A program made the position numbers and the translations under genes. Below, piece by piece: positions 36,453 to 44,442 of a DNA stretch of 64,000 nucleotides. The notes below the pieces were generated by a model. The model was not told the origin of the DNA and did no database searches. It worked only from the letters and a program-made list of their open reading frames with translations. Numbering within the stretch: the stretch's first letter is position 1; every line of letters begins with the position of its first letter. Where the stretch lies: the NCBI GenBank assembly GCA_025992855.1, contig DAJPGB010000001.1:434001-498000 (forward strand). Direction: 5' to 3'. This DNA comes from Coriobacteriaceae bacterium (GTDB lineage Bacteria > Actinomycetota > Coriobacteriia > Coriobacteriales > Coriobacteriaceae).

Positions 36453-37439
36453 TTACAGCGCGAAGTCGCCGCCGACGAGCGTGGAGACGGGCTCCTCGTG
36501 GTAAACGGCGGAGATGGCTTGAGCGAATTCCTCGGCGACCGAGATGGTCTTGATCTTGCCGCCGACCTCGACGGGGATGGCGTCGGTGACGACGCACTCG
36601 ACGATGGGGGCGTCGTTGAGGCGCTCGATAGCCGGGCCGGAGAAGATGCCGTGGGTGGCGCACACGTAGATGTCGCCGGCGCCCATGGCTTTGAGCTCCT
36701 TGACGTTGGCGCACAGGGTGCCAGCGGTGTCGATCATGTCGTCGTTGATGATGCAGGTCTTGCCCTTGATGTCACCGATGATGCCCATGACCTCGGCGGC
36801 GTTGTGGCGCGGACGACCCTTATGGGCGATGGCAAGGTCGCAGCCGAGCATGTCGGACAGCTTCTTGGCAGCCTTGGCGCGGCCCACGTCGGGGGAGACG
36901 ACAACCAGGTTGTCGGTGTCGAAGTGCATGTCGTTGTAGTACTGGCCAAACAGCGGCAGTGCGGACAGGTGGTTAACCGGGATATCGAAGAAGCCCTGGA
37001 TCTGGCCCTGGTGCAGGTCGAGGGTGATGATGCGGTTGACGCCGGCGCGCTCGAGCAGGTTGGCGACGAGGCGGGCGGTGATGGGCTCGCGCGGGCCGGC
37101 CTTGCGGTCCTGGCGGGCATAGCCGTAGTGGGTGATGACGGCGGTGATGGAGCGAGCGGATGCGCGCTTGGCAGCGTCGGTGGCGATGAGCAGCTCCATG
37201 AGCATGTCGTTGACGTTGCCGCCGGCCACGGACTGAATCAGGAAGACGTCGGCGCCGCGGACGGTCTCGTCGTAGCGGGCGTAAATCTCACCGTTGGCGA
37301 ACTGCTTAAGCGTAAGGCCCGAAAGCTCGACCCCAAGGTACTCAGCGATCTTCTGAGCGAGGGGACGGTTGGAGGAACCGGAATACACGCGGATGGACTT
37401 GCGCATATTCTCCGACTTCTCGGGATCATTAATCGGCAT
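36453..37439 (-). CDS. prs: Ribose-phosphate pyrophosphokinase (PRPP synthetase)
   Basis: Makes PRPP from ribose 5-phosphate and ATP, feeding purine, pyrimidine, NAD and amino-acid synthesis. At 328 residues it is a class I enzyme. RVYSGSSNRPLAQKIAEYLG opens the core, with FANGEIYARYDETVRG, the catalytic flexible-loop region YARQDRKAGPREPITA, DLHQGQIQGFFD and the PRPP loop IINDDMIDTAGTL. AAGGAG precedes the ATG. A terminator lies between it and glmU, so it is probably transcribed from its own promoter in the 190-bp gap. Confidence 0.95.
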   Translation of the reverse strand: MPINDPEKSENMRKSIRVYSGSSNRPLAQKIAEYLGVELSGLTLKQFANGEIYARYDETVRGADVFLIQSVAGGNVNDMLMELLIATDAAKRASARSITAVITHYGYARQDRKAGPREPITARLVANLLERAGVNRIITLDLHQGQIQGFFDIPVNHLSALPLFGQYYNDMHFDTDNLVVVSPDVGRAKAAKKLSDMLGCDLAIAHKGRPRHNAAEVMGIIGDIKGKTCIINDDMIDTAGTLCANVKELKAMGAGDIYVCATHGIFSGPAIERLNDAPIVECVVTDAIPVEVGGKIKTISVAEEFAQAISAVYHEEPVSTLVGGDFAL

Positions 37440-37583
37440 TACCCTTCTCCTTTATACATCGAATGCCATATAGATGCCTTGTTGCATTGTAACCGCGCGA
37501 CGGGGTTTATCGAGTCTTGATAACGTCTTTACCGTCAACGGACACGAACCGACCACTCATCCGGTCGCGCAGGTCACGATAGA

Positions 37584-37616
37584 AAAAGGAGCCGTCCCCA
37601 TGGAACAGCTCCTTTT
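37584..37616 (-). terminator. Terminator of glmU
   Basis: AAAAGGAGC at 37584-37592 pairs with GCTCCTTTT at 37608-37616. On the minus strand it ends in TTTTTCTA. It separates glmU from prs. Confidence 0.7.
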
Positions 37617-37631
37617 GTGCTTGGTAAAACG

Positions 37632-39044
37632 TTATACCTCGTCGTCCTCGTGCAGACGGCGGCGATAATCGGCGGCCCAGCCCTCAATATTTACCTGACG
37701 GGCGCGACCCAGGCCGAGTGCGTCGGCCGGGACCGGCTCGGTGATGACGGAGCCTGCTGCCACGAGCGCGCCGTCGCCGATCTGGGCGGGCGCGACCATC
37801 ATGGTGTCGGAGCCGATGAAGGCATCGTTGCCGATGACGGTCTTGTGCTTGTGGACGCCGTCGTAGTTGCAGGTGATGGAGCCTGCGCCCACGTTGACGC
37901 CGGAACCCATGGTGGTGTCGCCGATGTAGGACAGATGCGGCACCTTGGAGCCCTCGCCGATCGTGGACTTCTTGATCTCCACGTGCGTGCCGGCCTTGGA
38001 GCCGTCGAGCATGTGGGTGCCCGGGCGCAGGTAGGCGCGCGGGCCGCAGTCGACGCCGTTCTCGATGACGGCCTCGATGGCGATAGTCTCATCGATGATG
38101 CAGCCGCTACCGACGGTGGTGTCGGTGAGGCGGCTGTTGGGGCCGAGCTGGCACTCCTCGCCCACGGTGACGTGGCCGATCAGATGCGTCTGCGGCCACA
38201 CGATGGTGTCGCGGCCGATGGTGGCGTCGGGGCCGATCCAAGCCTGCGTGGGGTCGATGAAGGTGACGCCCTCGGCCATCCAGTGCTCGTTGATGCGGTC
38301 GCGCGCGATGGCGGTGAGCTGGGCGAGCTGGATGCGGCTGTTGACGCCCAGGCCGTCGCGGTAGTCGTCGCAGTGGAAGATGGAGACCGCCTGGCCGTGA
38401 CCTTTGAGAATCTCGAGCATGTCGGGCAGGTAGTACTCGGACTGCGCGTTGTCGTTGTCGATCTCGTTAATGTGGGCGGCGAGCTGTGCGCCGTCGAAGG
38501 CGTAGCAGCCGGCGTTGCACTCCAGCAGCGTGGCGGCCTGCTCAGGCGTGCAGTCCTTCTGCTCGATGATGCGCTCGATCTGGCCGTCGGCGCCCAGCTC
38601 GATGCGGCCGTAGCCAAAGGGGTCGGGCGGGGTCATGGTCATGACGGCGCAGGCGAGCTCGCCGGTGGCGACGGTCTGCGCGAACTTGGCGACGGTGTCG
38701 GCGGTGATGAGCGGCAGGTCGCCGTTGAGTACGACGACGGGACCATCGGCGATGCCGCAGGCCTCGAGCGCGACCTTTACGGCGTGGCCGGTGCCCAGGC
38801 GCTCGGTCTGCTCGACGCACTCGACCTTGGTGGCGCTGTTGGCGTAGGCGCCGTCGATGAGGGCGCGCATCTCGTCGGCGTGGCTGCCGATGACGACCAC
38901 GACGCGGCTGCAGCCGGCCTTGATGGTGGCGTCGACGATCCACTGAACCATGGGCTTGCCCAGGATCTTGTGCGAAACCTTGCAGTGGTTCGACTTCATA
39001 CGGGTGCCCTCGCCGGCAGCGAGGATAATTGCGGTTGCGTCCAT
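37632..39044 (-). CDS. glmU: Bifunctional GlmU: UDP-GlcNAc pyrophosphorylase / GlcN-1-P acetyltransferase
   Basis: Makes UDP-N-acetylglucosamine for peptidoglycan and wall polymers. The N-terminal uridyltransferase begins AIILAAGEGTRMKSNHCKVSHKILGKPM. The C-terminal half is a left-handed beta-helix of hexapeptide repeats, with the acetyltransferase region RAYLRPGTHMLDGSKAGTH, IGDTTMGSGVNVGAGSITCNYDG and KTVIGNDAFIGSD. Length is 470 residues. AGGAG selects ATG 39044; the frame stays open further upstream only by chance. Confidence 0.95.
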   Translation of the reverse strand: MDATAIILAAGEGTRMKSNHCKVSHKILGKPMVQWIVDATIKAGCSRVVVVIGSHADEMRALIDGAYANSATKVECVEQTERLGTGHAVKVALEACGIADGPVVVLNGDLPLITADTVAKFAQTVATGELACAVMTMTPPDPFGYGRIELGADGQIERIIEQKDCTPEQAATLLECNAGCYAFDGAQLAAHINEIDNDNAQSEYYLPDMLEILKGHGQAVSIFHCDDYRDGLGVNSRIQLAQLTAIARDRINEHWMAEGVTFIDPTQAWIGPDATIGRDTIVWPQTHLIGHVTVGEECQLGPNSRLTDTTVGSGCIIDETIAIEAVIENGVDCGPRAYLRPGTHMLDGSKAGTHVEIKKSTIGEGSKVPHLSYIGDTTMGSGVNVGAGSITCNYDGVHKHKTVIGNDAFIGSDTMMVAPAQIGDGALVAAGSVITEPVPADALGLGRARQVNIEGWAADYRRRLHEDDEV

Positions 39045-39238
39045 GTGATCTCCTGTTACGTTATAGAGACGTGTGTTTGGAAACGATACACGGCGCAATA
39101 TGATACCGCAGGCATATGATGAGCGCGTAACGATTGGCACGCGGTGGCCGAGGCCTGTGCTGTTGGCGCGGCGTTTGTGCTGCTTGTGTATGGCGTTGAC
39201 GGCGCCGTGGCGTTGGCGTTTGAGCGAGAGAACGGGGG

Positions 39239-40132
39239 GTGCCCGTGGACAACATGCGAGAGGATTCGGGCGCCGAGCCCATGGCGGCATTCTCGATATC
39301 GCATCCGGCGGTGCCGGCGCTCTATATAGTGTTGACGCTGGGGCTCACCATGTTCTCGATGCAGCCGGTGTTGATCGCGCTGTCGCTTGCGGGTGGGCTG
39401 GCGTATGGATTTGCGACGCGCGGGGCTGCCCGCACGTTGGGTGCGCTGCGCTGGCAGCTGCCGGTGATTTTGATTATCGCGCTGGTCAATCCGCTGTTTA
39501 GCGCCTCGGGCTCGACGGAGCTGTTCCGCATTGGCATGCGCGCGGTGTATTTGGAGAGCATGGTGTACGGCCTGTGCATGGGCGGGCTGTTTGTGGCGAG
39601 CGTGCTGTGGTTTGAGGCCGCGGCGTCGATGCTCGAATACGACAAGGTGCTCGCGTTGCTGGGTAATGCCGCACCGGTGATTGCGCTTATGATCTCGATG
39701 TGCATGCGGCTGATCCCGCAGTTTTTGCGTCGCGGCCGCACCGTGTTGGCGGTGCAGGACGCGATTGATGTGCCGGGGCGCGCGCCCACCGATCCTGTGC
39801 GCTCGCGCTTGCGGGCGTCGAGCGTGCTGATGGGCTGGGGTTTGGAAGATTCGCTTGAGCGTGCGGACGCCATGCGCTCGCGCGGATGGGGTGCCGTGTC
39901 TCGTCGTACGACGTATGCGCGGTATCGGCTGGGGCGCGGCGATGTTGCTGCGCTGGTTGGGCTTGCACTGTTTGGCGTGGTCACGGTGACAGTGGCGTGG
40001 ACCGCGACGACGCAGTATTCGTTTTATCCGCAGCTCTCGGTGCCGGCGCCGTGGCCGGGCTATGTCGTGTACGCTGCCTGGATGGTGCTGCCTTGCGCGT
40101 TGCACGCGATTGATGAGAAGAGGTTTGGCTGA
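39239..40132 (+). CDS. ecfT: ECF transporter T component (EcfT/CbiQ family)
   Basis: The membrane-spanning coupling subunit of an energy-coupling-factor vitamin or metal importer. About 297 residues with five or six helices. The cytoplasmic coupling motifs that contact the ATPases appear as the two A-R-G-type segments ADAMRSRGWG and RLRASSVLMG. The start is uncertain: GTG 39239 follows a purine-rich stretch, and ATG 39254 is an alternative. The stop overlaps the ATPase start (TGATGG), implying coupled translation. The 190 bp upstream show no riboswitch I can recognise. Confidence 0.8.
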   Translation: MPVDNMREDSGAEPMAAFSISHPAVPALYIVLTLGLTMFSMQPVLIALSLAGGLAYGFATRGAARTLGALRWQLPVILIIALVNPLFSASGSTELFRIGMRAVYLESMVYGLCMGGLFVASVLWFEAAASMLEYDKVLALLGNAAPVIALMISMCMRLIPQFLRRGRTVLAVQDAIDVPGRAPTDPVRSRLRASSVLMGWGLEDSLERADAMRSRGWGAVSRRTTYARYRLGRGDVAALVGLALFGVVTVTVAWTATTQYSFYPQLSVPAPWPGYVVYAAWMVLPCALHAIDEKRFG

Positions 40133-41775
40133 TGGCTCGGTTTGATAGGAGCTCGGCGGCGGGTGTGGCATATGGCTCGGCCGCGCCGGCGATTGAGGTG
40201 CGGGGCCTTAGTTTTGCCTATCCCGGGGCCGAGGCACCGGTGCTCGAGGGGCTTGATTGGCGTGTTTCCCAAGGTGCGTTTGCGCTGCTTGTTGGCGGTA
40301 CCGGTTCGGGCAAGTCGACGCTACTCTCGCTGCTCAAACCCGAGATCGCGCCGACGGGCGAGCGCGCTGGCGATGCGCGCGTGCTGGGCGAGAGCGTTGC
40401 CGACATGGATGTTCGGACGTCCGCGGAGCGCGTGGGCTATGTGTTTCAGGATCCCGAGAACCAGATTGTGTGCGAGACCGTGTGGCACGAGATGGCGTTT
40501 GGCCTGGAAAACTTGGGGCTAGCGCGTGACGAGATGCGTCGTCGCGTGGCCGAGACCAGCTATTTCTTTGGGCTGGAGGATTGGCTCCACCGCGATACCG
40601 ATACGCTTTCGGGTGGTCGCAAGCAGCTGCTGTCGTTGGCCGCCGTGTTGGCGCTCCGCCCGCGCGTGCTGCTGCTCGATGAGCCCACGTCTCAGCTCGA
40701 CCCCGTTGCCGAGAAGAGTTTTCTGCATGCGCTGTTTCGCGTGAATCGCGAGCTGGGCTGCACGGTTGTTGTGGCGACGCATCAGCCGCGCCCAATGCTC
40801 GAATACGCGACGTGTGCGTACCGGATTGAGGACGGTCGCGTGCGCGAGGTGGCGGATATGGCTTCTTTGGGACGCCGAGAATCGCTGTTGTCCGATGACA
40901 TGTTGGGGTGGGGTGCCATCCGATGTGCAAATAAAGGAGTATTCAGCAGGCGTGAGGACAATTTGGGCTCTCTGGAGCCGCCCGGGGACGTATCGAGCGC
41001 GAAAAAAAGTTCGGAATTGGACAAATCGTCCGAATTTGTGGCGCAAACGTCGCTCGAGAACGGCTCGGAAGCCTTTCCGCGCACGGATGGAAGCAGAATA
41101 CTCCAAAAAATGCACGGCGGGTCGGCTACCACCCTGTCGGAAGGCTGGTTTCGCTACGATCGCGCGGGCGGTTGGGTGCTGCGCGGGCTCGATGTGTCGT
41201 TTTCGGCTGGCGCGGTGCATGCGATCGTGGGCGGTAACGGCTGCGGTAAGTCGACAATGCTTTCGGTGCTGGCGAAGACCGCCAAGCTGCAGCGCGGCCG
41301 CATGGTGCGCGGAGCGGCCTCGGCGGCGCTGCTGCCTCAGAATCCCAAAGCATTGCTGGTTGCCGAGACGGTGCGCGACGAGCTGATGGAATGGGCCTCG
41401 ACCTGCGGATATGACGAGAACTTGGCGCGGGAGCGTGCGGCGCAACTGGGATTGGACGGCCTGGAGACGCGCCACCCTTACGACCTCTCGGGCGGACAGC
41501 GCCAGCTGCTTGCGCTGGCAAAGCTGCTGCTGATCGGCCCCGAGCTGCTGCTGCTTGACGAGCCCACGAAGGGCCTTGACCTGGAGAGCCGCCGCATCAT
41601 CGCCCGCGCCCTGCGTGACCATGCGAAGGCTGGCGGCACCGTCATCATGGCTACGCACGATTTGGACTTTGCCGAGCAGGTAGCCGACGACGTCGCCATG
41701 ATGTTTGACGGCGAGATTGCCTGCATGGAGCCCCCGGCCGACTTCTTTGCCGACAACGTGTTCTATAGGGCGTGA
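40132..41775 (+). CDS. ecfA: Fused ECF transporter ATPase (EcfA1-EcfA2 in one chain)
   Basis: A 547-residue protein with two ABC ATPase domains. Domain 1 (~19-250) has GGTGSGKS, a Q-loop VFQDPENQIV, signature LSGGRKQ and Walker B LLLDEPTSQLD. Domain 2 (~330-547) has GGNGCGKS, LLPQNPKALL, signature LSGGQRQ and Walker B LLLDEPTKGLD. It energises the adjacent T and S components. The linker at residues ~266-328 is hydrophilic, unlike either domain, and is encoded by a 189-bp palindromic segment. Confidence 0.9.
   Translation: MARFDRSSAAGVAYGSAAPAIEVRGLSFAYPGAEAPVLEGLDWRVSQGAFALLVGGTGSGKSTLLSLLKPEIAPTGERAGDARVLGESVADMDVRTSAERVGYVFQDPENQIVCETVWHEMAFGLENLGLARDEMRRRVAETSYFFGLEDWLHRDTDTLSGGRKQLLSLAAVLALRPRVLLLDEPTSQLDPVAEKSFLHALFRVNRELGCTVVVATHQPRPMLEYATCAYRIEDGRVREVADMASLGRRESLLSDDMLGWGAIRCANKGVFSRREDNLGSLEPPGDVSSAKKSSELDKSSEFVAQTSLENGSEAFPRTDGSRILQKMHGGSATTLSEGWFRYDRAGGWVLRGLDVSFSAGAVHAIVGGNGCGKSTMLSVLAKTAKLQRGRMVRGAASAALLPQNPKALLVAETVRDELMEWASTCGYDENLARERAAQLGLDGLETRHPYDLSGGQRQLLALAKLLLIGPELLLLDEPTKGLDLESRRIIARALRDHAKAGGTVIMATHDLDFAEQVADDVAMMFDGEIACMEPPADFFADNVFYRA
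40926..41114. repeat. 189-bp inverted-repeat segment inside ecfA
   Basis: TGCAAATAAAGGAGTATTCA-GC at 40926-40947 and its imperfect complement at 41093-41114 (16 of 22 match, with a 9-bp perfect GGAGTATTC core) bound a segment of exactly 63 codons. A second hairpin, TTCGGA/TCCGAA, lies within. It has an AT-rich, serine-rich composition unlike the flanking ABC domains. Confidence 0.55.
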
Positions 41776-41779
41776 TGGG

Positions 41780-42493
41780 ATGACGGACTGTCGTTTCTCG
41801 CGTTTACTCACAAAACTGGAGATCCCGCTGTTGTTGGCGGTGCCGGCGGTGATGGCAGCGGCGTTGCTGGCGGGCGTTGAGCAGGCGGCGCTTGCCATGC
41901 TTGTCGTGGTGGCGCTGGTGCTTGCACTGTTCTTTGCGGGTTACGAGGCATCTCGTCCGGGTTTGCGCCAGATTATGCCCACGCTGGTGCTGGCGGCGCT
42001 GGCGGCGGCGGGGCGCATCCTGTTTGGGCCCATTCCCGACTTTAAACCGGTGAGCGCCATCGCCATTATCGCGGGGGCGACGCTTGGTCGCCGCAATGGT
42101 TTTATGGTTGGCGCGCTGGCGGCGCTGACCAGCAATTTCTTTTTTGGGCAGGGCATGTGGACGCCATGGCAGATGTATGCCTGGGGCCTGGCTGGCTATG
42201 TTGGCGGTGCGCTGGCGCATGCCGGTGCGTTCGACCGTGCGGATGGAACCGTGCGCATGCCGGCGCTGATGGCGTACGGCTTTGCTTCGGGTCTGCTGTA
42301 CGGCGTGGTGATCAACGCGTACGACATTATCGGTTTTGTTCAACCGCTCACCTGGGCAGGCGCCGTAGCGCGTCTTGCCACGGCGGTGCCATTCGATATC
42401 ACGCACGGCCTTGCGACCTGCGTGTTTTTGGCCGCCTTGTACAAGCCTTGGTGCCGTCGCATTAACCGTGTCGTCGTGAAATACGGACTGTAG
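41780..42493 (+). CDS. ECF transporter S component
   Basis: A 237-residue integral membrane protein with about six helices, the substrate-binding subunit of the ECF system. The segments AIAIIAGATLGRRNGFMVGALAALTSNFFFGQGMWTPWQMYAW and PFDITHGLATCVF resemble cobalamin/CbrT-like S components, so a cobalamin-type substrate is a reasonable guess but not proven. It starts 4 nt after the ATPase stop. The T, AA and S genes together form a complete group I-like ECF operon. Confidence 0.75.
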   Translation: MTDCRFSRLLTKLEIPLLLAVPAVMAAALLAGVEQAALAMLVVVALVLALFFAGYEASRPGLRQIMPTLVLAALAAAGRILFGPIPDFKPVSAIAIIAGATLGRRNGFMVGALAALTSNFFFGQGMWTPWQMYAWGLAGYVGGALAHAGAFDRADGTVRMPALMAYGFASGLLYGVVINAYDIIGFVQPLTWAGAVARLATAVPFDITHGLATCVFLAALYKPWCRRINRVVVKYGL

Positions 42494-42517
42494 GGCATTT
42501 CGCGTTCCCTCACGAAC

Positions 42518-42580
42518 TTGCGGTGGAATAGTTCTCGTTTTTGGCTATTTGCTGCCCAAACAGGAACTATTCCACCGCAA
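42518..42580. repeat. 17-bp perfect inverted repeat between ecfS and xth
   Basis: TTGCGGTGGAATAGTTC at 42518-42534 is the exact complement of 42564-42580. The spacer holds GTTTTTGGC and GCCCAAAC, which extend the pairing. It may end transcription from both convergent genes. Confidence 0.65.
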
Positions 42581-42641
42581 CTTATAGGGGGAGAGGGGTC
42601 ACATGGTCTGTTTTCCTCTGTCCCCCAGGAATTACTTGGGG

Positions 42642-43460
42642 CTAGAGCTCTAGCGTGAGGGTGACGGGGCAGTGGTCGCTGCCGAAGATATCGCCACGGA
42701 TACCGGTGTCGCGAACGTTGGCGGCGATCGAATCGCTTACCAGAAAGTAATCGATGCGCCAGCCTGCGTTGTTCTTGCGGGCATTAAAGCGGTAGCTCCA
42801 CCAGCTGTAGACGCCCTCGACGTCGGGGTTTGCCGCGCGCCAGGTATCGGTAAACCCGCCGTTGAGCAGCTCGGTAAACTTGCCGCGCTCCTCGTCCGAA
42901 AAGCCTGCGTTGCCGCGGTTGGACTTGGGGTTCTTAAGGTCGATCTCCTCGTGCGCCACGTTAAAGTCGCCGCAGGTCACGACGGGTTTGCCGGTCTCGC
43001 ACTCGAGCGCGTTCAAAAAGCCGCGGTAGGCATCGTCCCAGGCCATGCGCACGTCGATGCGGGCGAGTTCGTTTTGCGCGTTGGGAGTGTAGACATCCAC
43101 AAACCAGAACTTGTCGAACTCCAGCGCGCAGACGCGGCCCTCGGTCGCGGCTTGGGCGACGAGCTCGGCCGCCTCGCCCTCGCCGGCGTAGGGCAGCAGC
43201 GCATCGGCGCGCAGTACGCGCAGCGGTTCCTGGCGGCTAAAGACCGCGGTGCCCGAGTAGCCCTTGCGCTCGGCGTAGCTCCAGGTTTGGTGATAGCCGG
43301 GCAGGTCGATATCGACCTGGCCTTCTTGCAACTTGGTCTCTTGCAGCGCCAAGACATCGACATCGAGGTCCTGCGCGATCTGGATAAAGCTCGGGTCCTT
43401 TTTGAGCACGGCGCGCAGGCCGTTGACGTTCCACGAGGCGAAAGTGTAAGTCTGAGGCAT
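42642..43460 (-). CDS. xth: Exodeoxyribonuclease III (ExoA/XthA family)
   Basis: An AP endonuclease/3'-exonuclease for base-excision repair. The 272 residues show the endonuclease/exonuclease/phosphatase motifs: FASWNVNGLRAVL, LQETKLQEGQVD, YSGTAVFSR, GDFNVAHEEIDLKNPKSNRGNAGF, RIDYFLVSD and GSDHCPVTLTL with the catalytic His. GAAAGG precedes the ATG. Confidence 0.94.
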   Translation of the reverse strand: MPQTYTFASWNVNGLRAVLKKDPSFIQIAQDLDVDVLALQETKLQEGQVDIDLPGYHQTWSYAERKGYSGTAVFSRQEPLRVLRADALLPYAGEGEAAELVAQAATEGRVCALEFDKFWFVDVYTPNAQNELARIDVRMAWDDAYRGFLNALECETGKPVVTCGDFNVAHEEIDLKNPKSNRGNAGFSDEERGKFTELLNGGFTDTWRAANPDVEGVYSWWSYRFNARKNNAGWRIDYFLVSDSIAANVRDTGIRGDIFGSDHCPVTLTLEL

Positions 43461-43595
43461 GGTGTCCTTTCGACGGGGTTGGCAGGCTTAAGATTAGCGC
43501 AACAGGGGCGGGGTGGGCTCCGCGCATGCTGACTTAAAGGCCGCATGCTGGGACGTCGCTCAACGCTGCCCGACTAACAAGGACGGAGGACTCAT

Positions 43596-44348
43596 ATGAC
43601 GCAGGCAATAACGGATCCCAAGCAGGCCTCCGCCGCGCTGGCGGAGCTGTTCGGCACCCATAAGCGCGTGGTCTTCTTTGGCGGCGCGGGTGTTTCCACG
43701 GCAAGTGGCATCCCCGATTTCCGCAGCGTGGACGGCCTGTATCACCAGCAGTTTGCCTATCCGCCCGAGACCATGCTGTCGCATAGCTTTTACGAGGCGC
43801 ATCCTGCGGAGTTCTTCGACTTTTACCGCACCAAGATGATCGCGCTTAACGCTAAGCCCAACCGCTGCCACACCAAGCTGGCCGAGCTGGAGCGCGCCGG
43901 CAAGCTCGACGCCGTGGTGACGCAAAACATCGACGGCCTGCATCAGATGGCCGGCTCACAGCGCGTGTTCGAGCTGCACGGATCGGTCCATCGCAACATT
44001 TGCCAGTCGTGCGGCGCGGTCTATAGCGCCGAGTGGATTTGCTCGCGCGAGCACGAGGACGCCGCGGGCGTGCCTGTGTGTCCTGCGTGCGGCGGGCGCA
44101 TTAAGCCCGATGTGGTGCTCTACGAGGAGCCGCTCGATGAGCATGTGCTGACCGGTGCCGTTGCCGCCATCGCCGCGGCCGATGCCCTCATTGTGGGCGG
44201 GACCTCGCTCGTGGTGTATCCGGCGGCAGGCCTTACGCGATACTTTACCGGCGATACGCTGGCCATTTGCAATCTTGCTCCCACCGATCAGGATGCAAAT
44301 GCCGACCTGCTGATTTCTTGCGACATCGCGGCCGCGTTTGCGTTCTAG
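43596..44348 (+). CDS. NAD-dependent protein deacylase (sirtuin)
   Basis: A 250-residue Sir2-family enzyme that removes acyl groups from lysine using NAD. The NAD site is GAGVSTASGIPDFRS, followed by TQNIDGLHQMAG and the catalytic His in FELHGSVH. Four cysteines (CQSC and CPAC) form the zinc module, and GGTSLVVYPAAGL completes the Rossmann fold. The Phe after GIPDFR and the overall length fit the class U/deacetylase-like bacterial group. CobB-type desuccinylase Tyr/Arg residues are not evident. CGGAGG-like sequence precedes ATG 43596. Confidence 0.9.
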   Translation: MTQAITDPKQASAALAELFGTHKRVVFFGGAGVSTASGIPDFRSVDGLYHQQFAYPPETMLSHSFYEAHPAEFFDFYRTKMIALNAKPNRCHTKLAELERAGKLDAVVTQNIDGLHQMAGSQRVFELHGSVHRNICQSCGAVYSAEWICSREHEDAAGVPVCPACGGRIKPDVVLYEEPLDEHVLTGAVAAIAAADALIVGGTSLVVYPAAGLTRYFTGDTLAICNLAPTDQDANADLLISCDIAAAFAF

Positions 44349-44442
44349 CCCGCGCGCGCGGATACAATAGAAAGACTGATTGCAAAACGACCCCGCCGCC
44401 AGCGCCCGAGCGCGGCGGCGTGGGCATTTTAGGAGGATGTTC

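Noticed and set aside
39045..39238. Cobalamin or other riboswitch upstream of the ECF operon
   Set aside because: No conserved B12-box or other riboswitch core could be seen in this short leader.
39073..39329. Short open frames just upstream of ecfT
   Set aside because: Compositionally plausible but without a start signal or known homology; most likely leader DNA.
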